Positions 31,614 through 40,460 are shown, counted from the stretch's first letter. The stretch is DNA of 51,458 nt from Mycolicibacterium llatzerense (GCF_000878195.1 NZ_JXST01000045.1:1-51458), one strand, 5' to 3'. Notes: generated by a model not told the origin, from the letters alone. Made by a program: numbers and translations.

Positions 31614-33064
31614 GTCAGCCTCGCTCTGATCTGGTGCTTGAGGACCTTGCCCGCGTCGTTCTTCGGCAGCGTGTCCCATGTCTCGACCTGCTCGGGAATC
31701 TTGAACCGGGCGATCCCCTGCGCTGTGAGGAAGCTGCGCAGGTCGGCGATCCCCGGCCGCGCCCCGGCGGCCGGCACGATGACCGCGCAGGCCCGCTCCC
31801 CCGTCCGCTCGTCGGGCAACGCGACGATGGCGATCTCCGCAATACCGGGGTGGCCGATCAAGATGTCCTCGACTTCTTTGGGGGCGATGTTCTCCCCATT
31901 GCGGACGATGATGTCTTTGGCTCGCCCGCTGACCACCAGGCAGTCGCCCTGCCACCGGCCGAGGTCCCCGGTGCGGAAATACCCTTCTGCATCGCGGAAT
32001 TCGTCGTCGGCGTGCCGATAGCCGATGAGCATCTGGGGTCCCTGTACCCGGATTTCGCCGTCGACGAGCCTGATGTCGGCGATCCCGGCCCGGCCGTCGG
32101 TGTCCGCCGCGGCATCGGGATCGTCCAACGCGCCGACGGTGGCGACCGGAACCTCGGTGGCACCGTAGACCCGGCTGACCTTGGCCCGCTCGAAATATGT
32201 AGTGGCCCTGCGGATCAGGGCTGGCGGTACGGACGCGCCGCCGCAGATGAAGACCTTGAGATCAGGTAACCGGGTCCCGGCGCGCTCGGCGGCGTCCAGG
32301 ATCTGCTCCAGAAACGGTGTCGCGCCGGCCATGTGGGTACACCGCTGCGCGGCCATGAGCGCGACCGCCTCGTCGGCGTTCCACCGCTCCATCAGCACCG
32401 CGGTGGTGCCCAGCAGGACCGGGCACTCGAATGCGTAGATGGAGCCACCGATGTGGGCGATCGGCGAGGGGACCAGAAACGTGTCGCCCGGCTCGATCAG
32501 CCAGTGGTCGCGGAGCTGACCGATCAGCGCACCGATCGAGTTGTGGCTGTGCAGCACACCTTTCGCCCGTCCACTGGTGCCCGAGGTGTAGAGCAGCAGT
32601 ACGGGTTCGTCGGGGGCGACGGCCGGGAAATCCGATGGCACCATGGCGGTCGGTAGTGGGCCGTCTCGCACCACCACGATTTCCGGCGGCACGTCCATCG
32701 TGGCCGTCACGCGAGCGAGCATCGCGGCGTAGTCGTGGCCGCGAAACTCCCTGGGGATGAAGATCATCCGGCAGTCGGCGTCAGCGAGGATGAACGACAG
32801 TTCATGGTCGCGCAGCGACGGCAGGATGGGGTTCACCACCATGCCGGCGAGCACTGCCCCGAGGTAGACGACCGCGGCTTCAGACCAGTTCGGCAGCATG
32901 AACGACACGACGCTGCCGCGCGGTAGCCGTGCCGAAAGGTGCGCTGCCAGCCCACTGGCTTCGTCATACAGCGTGGCGCCACCGACGCGGTGCGCGCCAT
33001 CCACGAGGACGGTGCGGTTGTCGTCCGCGAGTTCGCGGAGACCATCGACGATTGTGCGCATCAC
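31604..33064 (-). CDS. AMP-forming acyl-CoA ligase
   Basis: A 486-residue CoA ligase. Seen: VLLLYTSGTSGRAKGVLHSH (P-loop, ~155), SPIAHIGGSIYAFECPVLLG, VSRVYGATEVPVA (A5), AEGYFRTGDLGRWQGD (A7), GRAKDIIVRNGENIAPKEVE (A8) and LPKNDAGKVLKHQIR (catalytic Lys ~475). The start is GTG 33064 or ATG 33061, 4-7 nt after the GntR stop. The HSHNSIGAL and AHIGG elements resemble the cyclohexanecarboxylate-type ligase at 14263-15816, but overall similarity is moderate. Part of the operon 35380-29389. Confidence 0.88.
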   Translation of the reverse strand: MMRTIVDGLRELADDNRTVLVDGAHRVGGATLYDEASGLAAHLSARLPRGSVVSFMLPNWSEAAVVYLGAVLAGMVVNPILPSLRDHELSFILADADCRMIFIPREFRGHDYAAMLARVTATMDVPPEIVVVRDGPLPTAMVPSDFPAVAPDEPVLLLYTSGTSGRAKGVLHSHNSIGALIGQLRDHWLIEPGDTFLVPSPIAHIGGSIYAFECPVLLGTTAVLMERWNADEAVALMAAQRCTHMAGATPFLEQILDAAERAGTRLPDLKVFICGGASVPPALIRRATTYFERAKVSRVYGATEVPVATVGALDDPDAAADTDGRAGIADIRLVDGEIRVQGPQMLIGYRHADDEFRDAEGYFRTGDLGRWQGDCLVVSGRAKDIIVRNGENIAPKEVEDILIGHPGIAEIAIVALPDERTGERACAVIVPAAGARPGIADLRSFLTAQGIARFKIPEQVETWDTLPKNDAGKVLKHQIRARLTCR

Positions 33065-33068
33065 CGTG

Positions 33069-33800
33069 TCAGCTCTTGACCCGCCGCATCGTCATCGAAT
33101 GCCGGTACCGTGCCGCCGGATGGGTGTTGACGGTGACCTGCGCAATGTCACCGTCCGACGTCCGGTAGGTGCGCCGCATCTGCAGGGCGGCGGTCCCGGC
33201 CTCCACCTTGAGTTCCGCGGCCAGATCGTGGGTGACGACCACAGCCGAAATCTCCTGGTGCACTTCGGCAATGCTCACGCCGAACAGGTCTTCGATCAAC
33301 GGGAAGATCGGGCCCGAGTGCCGGTGCAGTAACCGGCCGACTGCCGCGAACTCCCGGTTGATGTAGTACTCGGTGCGGCAGATGGGGGCACCGTTGCCGC
33401 TGCGGAAGCCCTCGACCGCCAGCCACTGTGAACCGAGGGCCAGCCCGGACCGGGCCTCGAGGTCCGCGTCGATGGTGACCATGGAGGTGGAGGCGATCTC
33501 GAACTGTGCGCCCTCGGCGAAGGCCAGCAGGTCGTCGATCGACATCACGTCCTGCGCGTAGGTGTTCGCCGCGGACCTGGGCACCACCAGGGTGCCGGCA
33601 CGGGGCTTCGACTCGACCAGGTTGTCGTCCCGAAGGCGTCGCAGTGCCTCTCGAACGGTATAGCGTGACACCGCGAATCGTTCGCACAGTTCGTGTTCGG
33701 TGGGCAATTGGGCACCGACGGGATACACCCCGTCGACGATTTCCTTCCGCAACGTGCGGGCCACCTGCAGATAGCGGTGTTCGGCGGTGGGCACGGTCAT
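33069..33800 (-). CDS. GntR-family regulator, HutC subfamily
   Basis: A 243-residue repressor. The N-terminal winged helix (YLQVARTLRKEIVDGVYPVG, AQLPTEHELCERFAVSRYTV, REALRRLRDDNLVESKPRAG) spans residues ~9-70. The rest is a UTRA effector domain (WLAVEGFRSGNGAPICRTEY, FGVSIAEVHQEISAVVVT, ALQMRRTYRTSDGDIAQV). ATG 33800 overlaps the beta-propeller stop (ATGA), so it is cotranscribed with it. Two GTCC-GAC boxes in the divergent promoter at 35381-35518 fit a HutC-type operator, so it probably represses both its own operon and the Rieske/BVMO operon until an intermediate binds UTRA. Confidence 0.88.
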   Translation of the reverse strand: MTVPTAEHRYLQVARTLRKEIVDGVYPVGAQLPTEHELCERFAVSRYTVREALRRLRDDNLVESKPRAGTLVVPRSAANTYAQDVMSIDDLLAFAEGAQFEIASTSMVTIDADLEARSGLALGSQWLAVEGFRSGNGAPICRTEYYINREFAAVGRLLHRHSGPIFPLIEDLFGVSIAEVHQEISAVVVTHDLAAELKVEAGTAALQMRRTYRTSDGDIAQVTVNTHPAARYRHSMTMRRVKS

Positions 33801-35380
33801 GGGCGGTCCTGACGCAGAGCCAGCACACTGCCGTCGCCGTCCGCTGACACGTAGACGGTGCCGTCGGGCGCGACGGCGATGCCGGCGAACGGGCCCTGCG
33901 GCCCGGAGAACGGCGGCAGTCCCTTGAGCGGTTTCGGCTCTACCCCGGGCGGTGCGCCGAGCGGCAAATCGGCGGCAATGGTGTTGCGGGCCTTGCTGTT
34001 CAGATCGAGCATGACGACTTCCTTGGCGCCGGCGTCGACGACGTAGAGCCGTCCCTCGGCAACGACGATGCCCTGCGGACACCCCAGGCCGTCTACCACG
34101 ACTTCTACGGTCGAGCCCGTCAGTTTCACCACCCGGCCGGCGGCCGACTCCGCGACCAGCACGTTGCCGTCGGGCGCAATCGCCACGCCCACGGGGTCCA
34201 GCAGTCCTACGGCGAGTACCTCGACCCGACCGACCCGCACCGCCAGCACCCGACCGGTGCCGAACTCCGCGACGACCACGGCGTCACCGTCGACCGCCAC
34301 GCCATACAGCTGATCGAATCCGTCTGCCAGCACCTCTGTTTCGGCACGGGCGGGCACATAGCGGCTGACCTGACCGCCTGAGGTGGTCACCACGAACTCC
34401 CCTGGGCCGCACGGCGCCAGGCCCCGCAGAAACCCGGGGTAGCCCGGCGAGAACAACATCCCGACGGTGATCAGCGCGCCGTCGGCGCCCACGACATAGA
34501 AGTAGGTGCCGTCAGCGACGTACAGGTTCCCATCTGCCCCTACCGCCAGGTCCAGTGGCCAGTTCAGTCCGCCCGGCAGCAGGGCGCGGGTCTGGCCGTC
34601 AGCGAGGATCTCGGTGATCTCGCCGGTGAAATTCGAAGCGAACAGCCGATTTCCGACGAAGGTGAGATTGTCGAGCCCGGGCGTCAGCTGCGCCAGTACC
34701 TGTTGTTCGCCGGTAAGAGGGTCGATACGGAGCACCTGTCCGGTCGCCACCTGAGTCGAGACGAGGAAACCGTCGGCGTCGAACTTGACGGCGTCGGGCA
34801 CCCCGAGGTCCGCCGCGACCCGCTGCGGCTCACCACCATTCGGATCGACCCGCCAAATCTCATTGGCAGTCAGCAGCGGGAAGTACAGCATCCCGTCAGG
34901 GCCGACCTCCATCGCGTTCGGTGACGGCAAGTCCGCCAACAAGATCCGCGACACTGCCCCGTTTCGGTCAAGTTCCAGCAGCCGTCCACCGTCGCGGCAT
35001 TCGTTGACGAACAACCGATCCTGGTACACCGTGATGCCGTTGGCGCTGGGGAGGTCGTCCCGAAGGACACGGGCCTGGCCGGCGGTGTCAAGGACGCTCA
35101 CCCGGCCGTCCATCACCTCGGTGGCGTACAGATTCCCGGCCCCGTCGAACGCGACGTCGTCGGGCGCGATGATGTCGCCGCCCTTGGCGGCCACTGCCTC
35201 CAGCTCTCCGGTGACCGGATCGAGTGCGCTGATCTGGCTGCCGGTCACCTGTGCCACATAGATGCGTCCATCGGGACCGGTGCGCAATCCGTTTGCGCCG
35301 AACAGCCGACTCGGCGCGGTCACCCGCTCAAGGCACCAGCCCTGCGCAACGCTCGGTTCGGTCGCGATGTACCGGCTCAT
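33797..35380 (-). CDS. SMP-30/NHL-type beta-propeller protein
   Basis: A 527-residue protein made of repeated ~40-residue beta-propeller units with recurring phrases such as GPDGRIYVAQVTG, DGAGNLYATEV, GPDGMLYFPLLTANEIWRVD, GADGNLYVADGTY, APDGNVLVAES and APDGTVYVSADGDG. This is the SMP-30/gluconolactonase/NHL superfamily; at nearly twice the usual ~300 residues it may hold two propellers. No signal peptide. Members include lactonases, and a lactonase would suit the product of the divergent Baeyer-Villiger enzyme; this is inference, since metal ligands cannot be assigned confidently. ATG 35380 has no good ribosome site; a GntR-type box lies about 26-38 bp upstream. Confidence 0.8.
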   Translation of the reverse strand: MSRYIATEPSVAQGWCLERVTAPSRLFGANGLRTGPDGRIYVAQVTGSQISALDPVTGELEAVAAKGGDIIAPDDVAFDGAGNLYATEVMDGRVSVLDTAGQARVLRDDLPSANGITVYQDRLFVNECRDGGRLLELDRNGAVSRILLADLPSPNAMEVGPDGMLYFPLLTANEIWRVDPNGGEPQRVAADLGVPDAVKFDADGFLVSTQVATGQVLRIDPLTGEQQVLAQLTPGLDNLTFVGNRLFASNFTGEITEILADGQTRALLPGGLNWPLDLAVGADGNLYVADGTYFYVVGADGALITVGMLFSPGYPGFLRGLAPCGPGEFVVTTSGGQVSRYVPARAETEVLADGFDQLYGVAVDGDAVVVAEFGTGRVLAVRVGRVEVLAVGLLDPVGVAIAPDGNVLVAESAAGRVVKLTGSTVEVVVDGLGCPQGIVVAEGRLYVVDAGAKEVVMLDLNSKARNTIAADLPLGAPPGVEPKPLKGLPPFSGPQGPFAGIAVAPDGTVYVSADGDGSVLALRQDRP

Positions 35381-35405
35381 GACGGGCGACGGTATCAAGC
35401 AACAG

Positions 35406-35513
35406 TAGTCCAGACAATAGGGCGATTCGTTCCCGCCAAACCTCTTGACGAGCCGATTCTCCCTGCGGAATAGTGTTCTCCAATATGCAGAACAAGCTAT
35501 GTTGTCCGGACAA
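35406..35513. promoter_or_regulatory. Divergent promoter with two GntR-type boxes and a third ATTCTCC-type dyad
   Basis: Between the beta-propeller start (minus) and the SDR start (plus). Box 1: AGTCCAGACAAT at 35407-35418. Box 2: perfect palindrome TTGTCCGGACAA at 35502-35513, 5 bp before the SDR ATG. Both contain GTCC-x-GAC-type cores (GTCCAGAC, GTCCGGAC) with AAT following. A 19-bp dyad GTTCTCCAATATGCAGAAC lies at 35475-35493 and pairs at 7 of 9 positions; it resembles the operators at 15832 and 28132. A plausible plus-strand promoter is TTGACG (35445-35450), 18 bp, AATAGT (35469-35474). Confidence 0.6.
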
Positions 35514-35518
35514 TTAGC

Positions 35519-36370
35519 ATGTCGGCCACGGAACTCCTGAGGTTGGACGGCCGCGTCGTTGTCGTCTCCGGTGCCGGCGGCGGTGGTATCGGCACCGCCG
35601 TGACGCGCATGGCCGCGGAAGCGGGAGCCACCGTCGTCGCCGTCAGCCGCTCGCAGGCGAACCTCGACGAGCACGTCGCACCGTTGGCCGCGGCCGGCCT
35701 TCCCGTCATCCCCCTCGCCGCCGACGCCTCGACCGACGACGGCATCGCCGCGGTCATCGACCAGGTGCGCCGCACCGATGGCGCGCTACACGGGCTGGTG
35801 AACGTTGCGGGCGGCGCCGACCCGCACACCTGGATGCCGTCGACCCGGGTCACCCGCGCAGATTGGCGGGCGCTGTTCACCCGGAACCTGGAGACGGCGT
35901 TCTTCATGAGTCAGGCGGTGGCAGGCGAGTTGCGGACAGCAGGGCGTCCGGGGTCGATCGTCTCGATCTCCTCGGTGAGCGGCATGAACACCGCGCCGTT
36001 CCACATCGCGTACGGCACGGCCAAGGCGGCCATCGTCGCGATGACCCGAACCATGGCCGTCGAGCTCGCCGCCGACGACATCCGCGTCAACGCTGTCGCG
36101 CCCGGAGTCACCCAGACGACCGCTTCGGCGACATACGTCGACGACGACCCGGACCGCGACCGTCGGGCCATCGCCATGGGCCGCCGCGGACGCCCCATCG
36201 AGCAGGCCGGCGCAATCCTTTTCCTGCTGTCGGACCTGTCGAGCTACATAACGGGACAGACGCTGCTGGTCGACGGCGGCCTCAACCTCAAGTGGAGTCA
36301 CCTCGGCGCGGACCACACCTCGCTGTTCCTCAAGGACGAGTCGTTCCGCACGACGATCAAGGAGATGTGA
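35519..36370 (+). CDS. Short-chain dehydrogenase/reductase
   Basis: A 283-residue SDR. Seen: VVVSGAGGGGIGTAVTRMA (cofactor Gly motif, with extra Gly), VNVAGGADPHTW, ISSVSGMN, YGTAKAAIVAMTRTMA (catalytic Tyr/Lys near 164), VNAVAPGVTQT and TGQTLLVDGGLN. The C-terminus is extended by ~20 residues (SHLGADHTSLFLKDESFRTT). ATG 35519 lies 5 bp after the GntR-type palindrome and has no ribosome site. Its stop overlaps the Rieske gene start by 1 nt (TGATG), so it heads the 13-kb plus-strand operon and probably oxidises an alcohol to a ketone. Confidence 0.9.
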   Translation: MSATELLRLDGRVVVVSGAGGGGIGTAVTRMAAEAGATVVAVSRSQANLDEHVAPLAAAGLPVIPLAADASTDDGIAAVIDQVRRTDGALHGLVNVAGGADPHTWMPSTRVTRADWRALFTRNLETAFFMSQAVAGELRTAGRPGSIVSISSVSGMNTAPFHIAYGTAKAAIVAMTRTMAVELAADDIRVNAVAPGVTQTTASATYVDDDPDRDRRAIAMGRRGRPIEQAGAILFLLSDLSSYITGQTLLVDGGLNLKWSHLGADHTSLFLKDESFRTTIKEM

Positions 36371-37710
36371 TGGAGGAACTGTCACAGCCGATGACGATCG
36401 GCGTCGACGCCTATGTCAGTCCCGAATACGCCCGTGCCGAGCGGGATCGGTTGTGGCGCAAGGTGTGGCAGCAGGTCGGGCGCGTCGAGGAACTGCCGGA
36501 GATCGGCAGCTATCTGACCTACGACATCCTCGACGACTCGATCATCGTGGTGCGCACCGGACCGGAAGAGTTTGCCGCCCACCACAACGTGTGCATGCAT
36601 CGCGGCCGCCGGTTGATCGATATCCCCGACGGCGCCAAGAACGCGTGCGGCCGCAACCACAAGAGCTTCGTGTGCGGATTTCACGGCTGGACCTACGGGC
36701 TCGACGGCGCCTGCACGCATATCCGCGAACAGGACGACTGGCAGGGAGTGCTGACCCCGCAGAACACGCACCTGACGCCCGTGCGGGTCGAGCGTTGGGG
36801 CGGCTGGCTGTTCGTCAACATGGACAACGACTGTGAGCCGTTGGCGGACTATCTCTTTCCGGCCGCCAAGATTCTCGACCCGTTCCGCCTCGACAACATG
36901 CGCTACAAGTGGCGCAAGTGGCTGAACTTCGACTGCAACTGGAAAGTCGCGATGGAGGCCTTCAACGAGACCTACCACGTGTTCACCACCCACCCGGAGT
37001 TCAACAGATTCGGCGAGTTCAAGGGCTGGGCCAAGGCGCAGGGCCGGCACAGCAACATCGGCTACGACGCGCCGAAAGGCATGGACGAAACGAAGTCCAA
37101 GATCCGGCTCGGGATCGGCGATCCCCGGGTATCAACCGCCGAAATGCAGGTCTACACAATGGAAGAGACCAACGCGACCACCACGCAGACGCTGGTGAAC
37201 GCCGCCAAGCGCCTGGTCGACGAGTTACCGGAGGACACCCCCGCCGACAAGGTGCTGGAGCACTGGCTGTCCTCGGCGCGTCGCGATGACGAGGCGCGCG
37301 GGGTCATCTGGCCGACCATTCCCGCCGATGTCCTGGGCCAGAGTGGCACGGCATGGCAACTCTTCCCGAACTTCCAGATCGGACAAGGGCTGACCAGCGC
37401 GCTGTGCTACACCGCCCGGCCGGACCCGAGTTACGACCCGAACAAATGCATCTTCGAAGTCGCGGTATTCGAGCTGTACCCGAAAGGGCAAGAGCCGCAG
37501 ACAGAGTGGGAGTACACCCCGAAAGACAGCCCGAACTGGCTGTCGGTGCTCCCCCAGGACTTCTCGAACATGGCCGCGGTGCAACAGGGCATGAAATCGG
37601 CCGGATTCCCCGGCACCAAACCCAATCCCTACCGCGAACGCAGCACCGTGAACCTGCATCACCAACTGTCGAAGTACATGGGCACCGGCGAACCACAGGA
37701 GTTGCGATGA
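36370..37710 (+). CDS. Rieske non-heme iron oxygenase, alpha subunit type
   Basis: A 446-residue ring-hydroxylating or monooxygenase-type terminal oxygenase. Rieske ligands C75 and H77 (CMHRG) and C102 and H105 (CGFHGW) are seen; the 24 residues between H77 and C102 are longer than the usual ~15-17 and include an extra Cys and His (ACGRNH). The mononuclear iron site appears as NWKVAMEAFNETYHVFTTHPEF, with H203 and H208. No beta subunit, ferredoxin or reductase gene is nearby, so it is probably an alpha-only enzyme using electron donors from elsewhere. ATG 36370 overlaps the SDR stop; its own stop overlaps the monooxygenase start by 4 nt. The two oxygenases probably act in sequence. Confidence 0.9.
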   Translation: MEELSQPMTIGVDAYVSPEYARAERDRLWRKVWQQVGRVEELPEIGSYLTYDILDDSIIVVRTGPEEFAAHHNVCMHRGRRLIDIPDGAKNACGRNHKSFVCGFHGWTYGLDGACTHIREQDDWQGVLTPQNTHLTPVRVERWGGWLFVNMDNDCEPLADYLFPAAKILDPFRLDNMRYKWRKWLNFDCNWKVAMEAFNETYHVFTTHPEFNRFGEFKGWAKAQGRHSNIGYDAPKGMDETKSKIRLGIGDPRVSTAEMQVYTMEETNATTTQTLVNAAKRLVDELPEDTPADKVLEHWLSSARRDDEARGVIWPTIPADVLGQSGTAWQLFPNFQIGQGLTSALCYTARPDPSYDPNKCIFEVAVFELYPKGQEPQTEWEYTPKDSPNWLSVLPQDFSNMAAVQQGMKSAGFPGTKPNPYRERSTVNLHHQLSKYMGTGEPQELR

Positions 37711-39548
37711 ATGACACGTGTGGACCCACCCAGACGCCCGACGACGTCGATATCGACGCGATGCGGGAGAAGTACGCGTACGAGCGGGCGAAGCGGTTGC
37801 GCCCGGAAGGATCTGCCCAATACCTCGAAGCCGCCAGAGATTACGCCGATTTCTCCGAAATTGATCCGCATACCCCAGTGACACCGAGGGCGGCGATCGA
37901 CACTGACCTCGAAGTCGTGATCCTGGGTGGCGGGATCGCCGGACTGCTGGCGGGCGCCTACTTGACGAAGGCCGGCGTCGAGGATGTGCACGTCATCGAG
38001 GCGGGCGGCGACTTCGGCGGAGTCTGGTATTGGAACCGCTTCCCCGGAATCCAGTGCGACAACGACGCCTACTGCTACATTCCGCTGCTCGAAGAGCTGA
38101 ACTTCATGCCGTCGAAGAAGTTCGCCGACGGCGCCGAGATCCTCGAGCACTGCCAGCACATCGGAAAACACTTCGGGCTCTACGACGGCGCTCTCTTCTC
38201 GACGCAGGTGCGCACTGTGCGCTGGGACGAGGACATCAAGCGGTGGCGGCTGACCACCAATCGCGGCGACGATATCCGCGCGCGTTTCGTGGTGATGACA
38301 CAAGGCTCGTACAACCGGCCGAAGCTGCCCGGCATCCCCGGCATCAACGACTTTCAGGGACACGTCTTTCATTCCGCGCGTTGGGATTACGACTACACCG
38401 GCGGTGACGCGAGCGGCGGACTCGACAAGCTCGCCGACAAGCGGGTCGCCCTGGTGGGCACTGGCGCGACGGGGGTTCAGCTGGTACCGCACCTCGGCCG
38501 CGATGCCCAGCACCTGTACGTCTTTCAGCGGACGCCATCGTCGGTGGACTTCCGCGGCAACGAACCCACCGACCCGGCGTGGGCCGAGTCGCTGCGGCCC
38601 GGTTGGCAGGCCGAACGCAAGCGGAACTTCCACCGCTGGTCGCCCTTCGAGGGCGTGGTTTTCGATGCGCCAGACCAGGTCTGCGATTTCTGGACCGAAC
38701 TCGGCCGCAATCTGACGGCCCGCATCGCGGCAAGTCCTGACCCGTCCGCGCTGGGCGTCGAACAGATCATGGCGATGCGGGAGGAGGAGGACTACAAGAT
38801 CATGGAGCGGCTGCGCCGTCGCATCGCCGACCTGGTCGACGACCCCGACACCGCGGAGGCGCTCAAGCCGTACTACCGATTCATGTGCAAGCGCCCGACA
38901 TCCAGCGACGAGTACCTGTCCAGCTTCAACCGGCCCAACGTCACACTGGTCGACGTCTCGGAATCACAGGGCGTGGAACGACTGACCCGGACCGGGATCA
39001 TCGCCAATGGCGTTGAGTACGAAGTGGATTGCGTCATCTTCGCCAGCGGGTTCGAGATCTCCACGGAGATCAGCCGCCGCTACGCGATGGATGCGGTCGA
39101 GGGCCGCGACGGCGTTTCGCTGTTCGACCACTGGCGCGACAACTACCAGACACTGCACGGGATGACGAGCCGCGGCTTCCCCAACCAGTTCCACACCGGC
39201 TTCATCCAGGGCGGCGTATCCGCCAACACCACCGCGATGTTCGAGCAGCAGGCCGAGCACATCGCCTACATCATCGTCGAGGCCATCAAGCGCGGCGCCG
39301 CCACCGTCGAGCCCAGCCAGGCGGGCCAGGACGCGTGGGTGGCCACCATCCGGGAACTCGCCTTCGACAACTCGGCGTTCGACAACACCTGCACGCCCGG
39401 CTATTACAACAACGAAGGCAGTGGCTTCGGCAATGCCACCCGATCCTTCCTCGGTGAGGTGTACACGCCGGGCTTCTACGCCTTCGACGACCTGCTGAAG
39501 GCGTGGCGCGACGCCGGCGACCTCGATGGCCTGGCGCTGGGAAACTAG
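37707..39548 (+). CDS. Baeyer-Villiger type flavin monooxygenase
   Basis: A 613-residue FAD/NADPH monooxygenase. Seen: VVILGGGIAGLLAGAYL (FAD Rossmann, ~residue 70), GGDFGGVWYWNRFPG, the class fingerprint FQGHVFHSARWDY (FxGxxxHxxxW, about 216-228), the second Rossmann motif ALVGTGATGVQLV and VIFASGFEI. It converts a ketone to an ester or lactone; the long N-terminal extension (~65 residues) matches the cyclopentadecanone/steroid-monooxygenase type rather than the ~540-residue cyclohexanone type. ATG 37707 overlaps the Rieske stop (ATGA). The divergent beta-propeller protein could act as the lactone hydrolase. Substrate not known. Confidence 0.9.
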   Translation: MNDTCGPTQTPDDVDIDAMREKYAYERAKRLRPEGSAQYLEAARDYADFSEIDPHTPVTPRAAIDTDLEVVILGGGIAGLLAGAYLTKAGVEDVHVIEAGGDFGGVWYWNRFPGIQCDNDAYCYIPLLEELNFMPSKKFADGAEILEHCQHIGKHFGLYDGALFSTQVRTVRWDEDIKRWRLTTNRGDDIRARFVVMTQGSYNRPKLPGIPGINDFQGHVFHSARWDYDYTGGDASGGLDKLADKRVALVGTGATGVQLVPHLGRDAQHLYVFQRTPSSVDFRGNEPTDPAWAESLRPGWQAERKRNFHRWSPFEGVVFDAPDQVCDFWTELGRNLTARIAASPDPSALGVEQIMAMREEEDYKIMERLRRRIADLVDDPDTAEALKPYYRFMCKRPTSSDEYLSSFNRPNVTLVDVSESQGVERLTRTGIIANGVEYEVDCVIFASGFEISTEISRRYAMDAVEGRDGVSLFDHWRDNYQTLHGMTSRGFPNQFHTGFIQGGVSANTTAMFEQQAEHIAYIIVEAIKRGAATVEPSQAGQDAWVATIRELAFDNSAFDNTCTPGYYNNEGSGFGNATRSFLGEVYTPGFYAFDDLLKAWRDAGDLDGLALGN

Positions 39549-40460
39549 ATGTCCGACTTGAGATTCGATGGTCGCGTCGCGATCGTCACCGGTGCCGGCC
39601 GAGGGCTGGGGCGCTCGTACGCCCTGCTGCTCGCGTCGCGTGGCGCCAGTGTGGTGGTCAACGACTCCGGCGGGACCCTGTCCGGCGACGGGGTCAACGC
39701 GGGCCCGGCCCACGATGTCGTACAAGAGATCACCGCAGCCGGCGGCCGCGCCGTCGCGAGCACCGACTCGGTCGCTACACCCGCCGGCGGACAGGCGATC
39801 ATCGACGCTGCGCTGGCACGCTACGGGCGTGTCGACGTCCTGGTCCACAACGCCGGCAACGTCCGGCGGGCGCCGCTGCGGGAGATGACGTCCGACGATT
39901 TCGATGCGGTCCTCGACGTCCACCTGCGCGGCGCGTTTCACGTTGTGCGCGCGGCATTTCCGGTGATGTGCGACGCGGGATACGGCCGCATCGTGCTGAC
40001 CTCCTCGATCGGCGGGCTGTACGGCAACCACCAGGTGGCGAACTACGCGGCCGCCAAGGCCGGCGTCATCGGCCTGTCGAACGTCGTTGCCCTGGAAGGC
40101 TCTTCGGCGGGTGTCGCCTGCAACGTCGTCGTCCCCGCGGCCGTCACCCGGATGGCCGAAGGTATCGACACGTCGTCCTATCCCCCGATGTCACCCGAAC
40201 TGGTGGCCCCCGTGGTCGGCTGGCTGGCCCACGAATCCTGTTCGGTCACCGGCGAAATCTTCGTCGCGCTGGCCGGCCGGGTGGCGCGGGTCGTCGTCGC
40301 CGAAACACCCGGGGTATACCGACCGTCGTGGTCCATCGAGGACGTGGCCGCGCAATCGGCCGCGATCCGCGACGCCGACGAACCGGTGACCTTCCCCGTC
40401 GTCCCCGACGGACACGGCGACCACATCCGCTACAGCTTCGCGATGGCCGCTCATGGCTAG
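39549..40460 (+). CDS. Short-chain dehydrogenase (hydroxyacyl-CoA dehydrogenase-like)
   Basis: A 303-residue SDR. Seen: IVTGAGRGLGRSYALLLASR, VVVNDSGGTLSGDG, VHNAGNVRRAP, TSSIGGLYG, YAAAKAGVIGLSNVVALEG (catalytic Tyr/Lys near 166). It shares long identical stretches with the SDR at 25795-26727 (TGAGRGLGR, EITAAGGRAVAS, YAAAKAG), so the two are paralogues. The C-terminal part (~residues 250-303) is an extension also found in that paralogue. The start codon immediately follows the BVMO stop, and the CoA-transferase start overlaps its end by 8 nt. A 3-hydroxyacyl-CoA or ring-alcohol substrate is likely. Confidence 0.9.
   Translation: MSDLRFDGRVAIVTGAGRGLGRSYALLLASRGASVVVNDSGGTLSGDGVNAGPAHDVVQEITAAGGRAVASTDSVATPAGGQAIIDAALARYGRVDVLVHNAGNVRRAPLREMTSDDFDAVLDVHLRGAFHVVRAAFPVMCDAGYGRIVLTSSIGGLYGNHQVANYAAAKAGVIGLSNVVALEGSSAGVACNVVVPAAVTRMAEGIDTSSYPPMSPELVAPVVGWLAHESCSVTGEIFVALAGRVARVVVAETPGVYRPSWSIEDVAAQSAAIRDADEPVTFPVVPDGHGDHIRYSFAMAAHG

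Noticed and set aside
37707..39548. Treating the BVMO, SDRs and ligases as a mymA (Rv3083-Rv3089) operon
   Set aside because: Gene order and content differ: a Rieske enzyme, CoA-transferase and paired dehydrogenases are not part of mymA, and no VirS-type AraC regulator is present.
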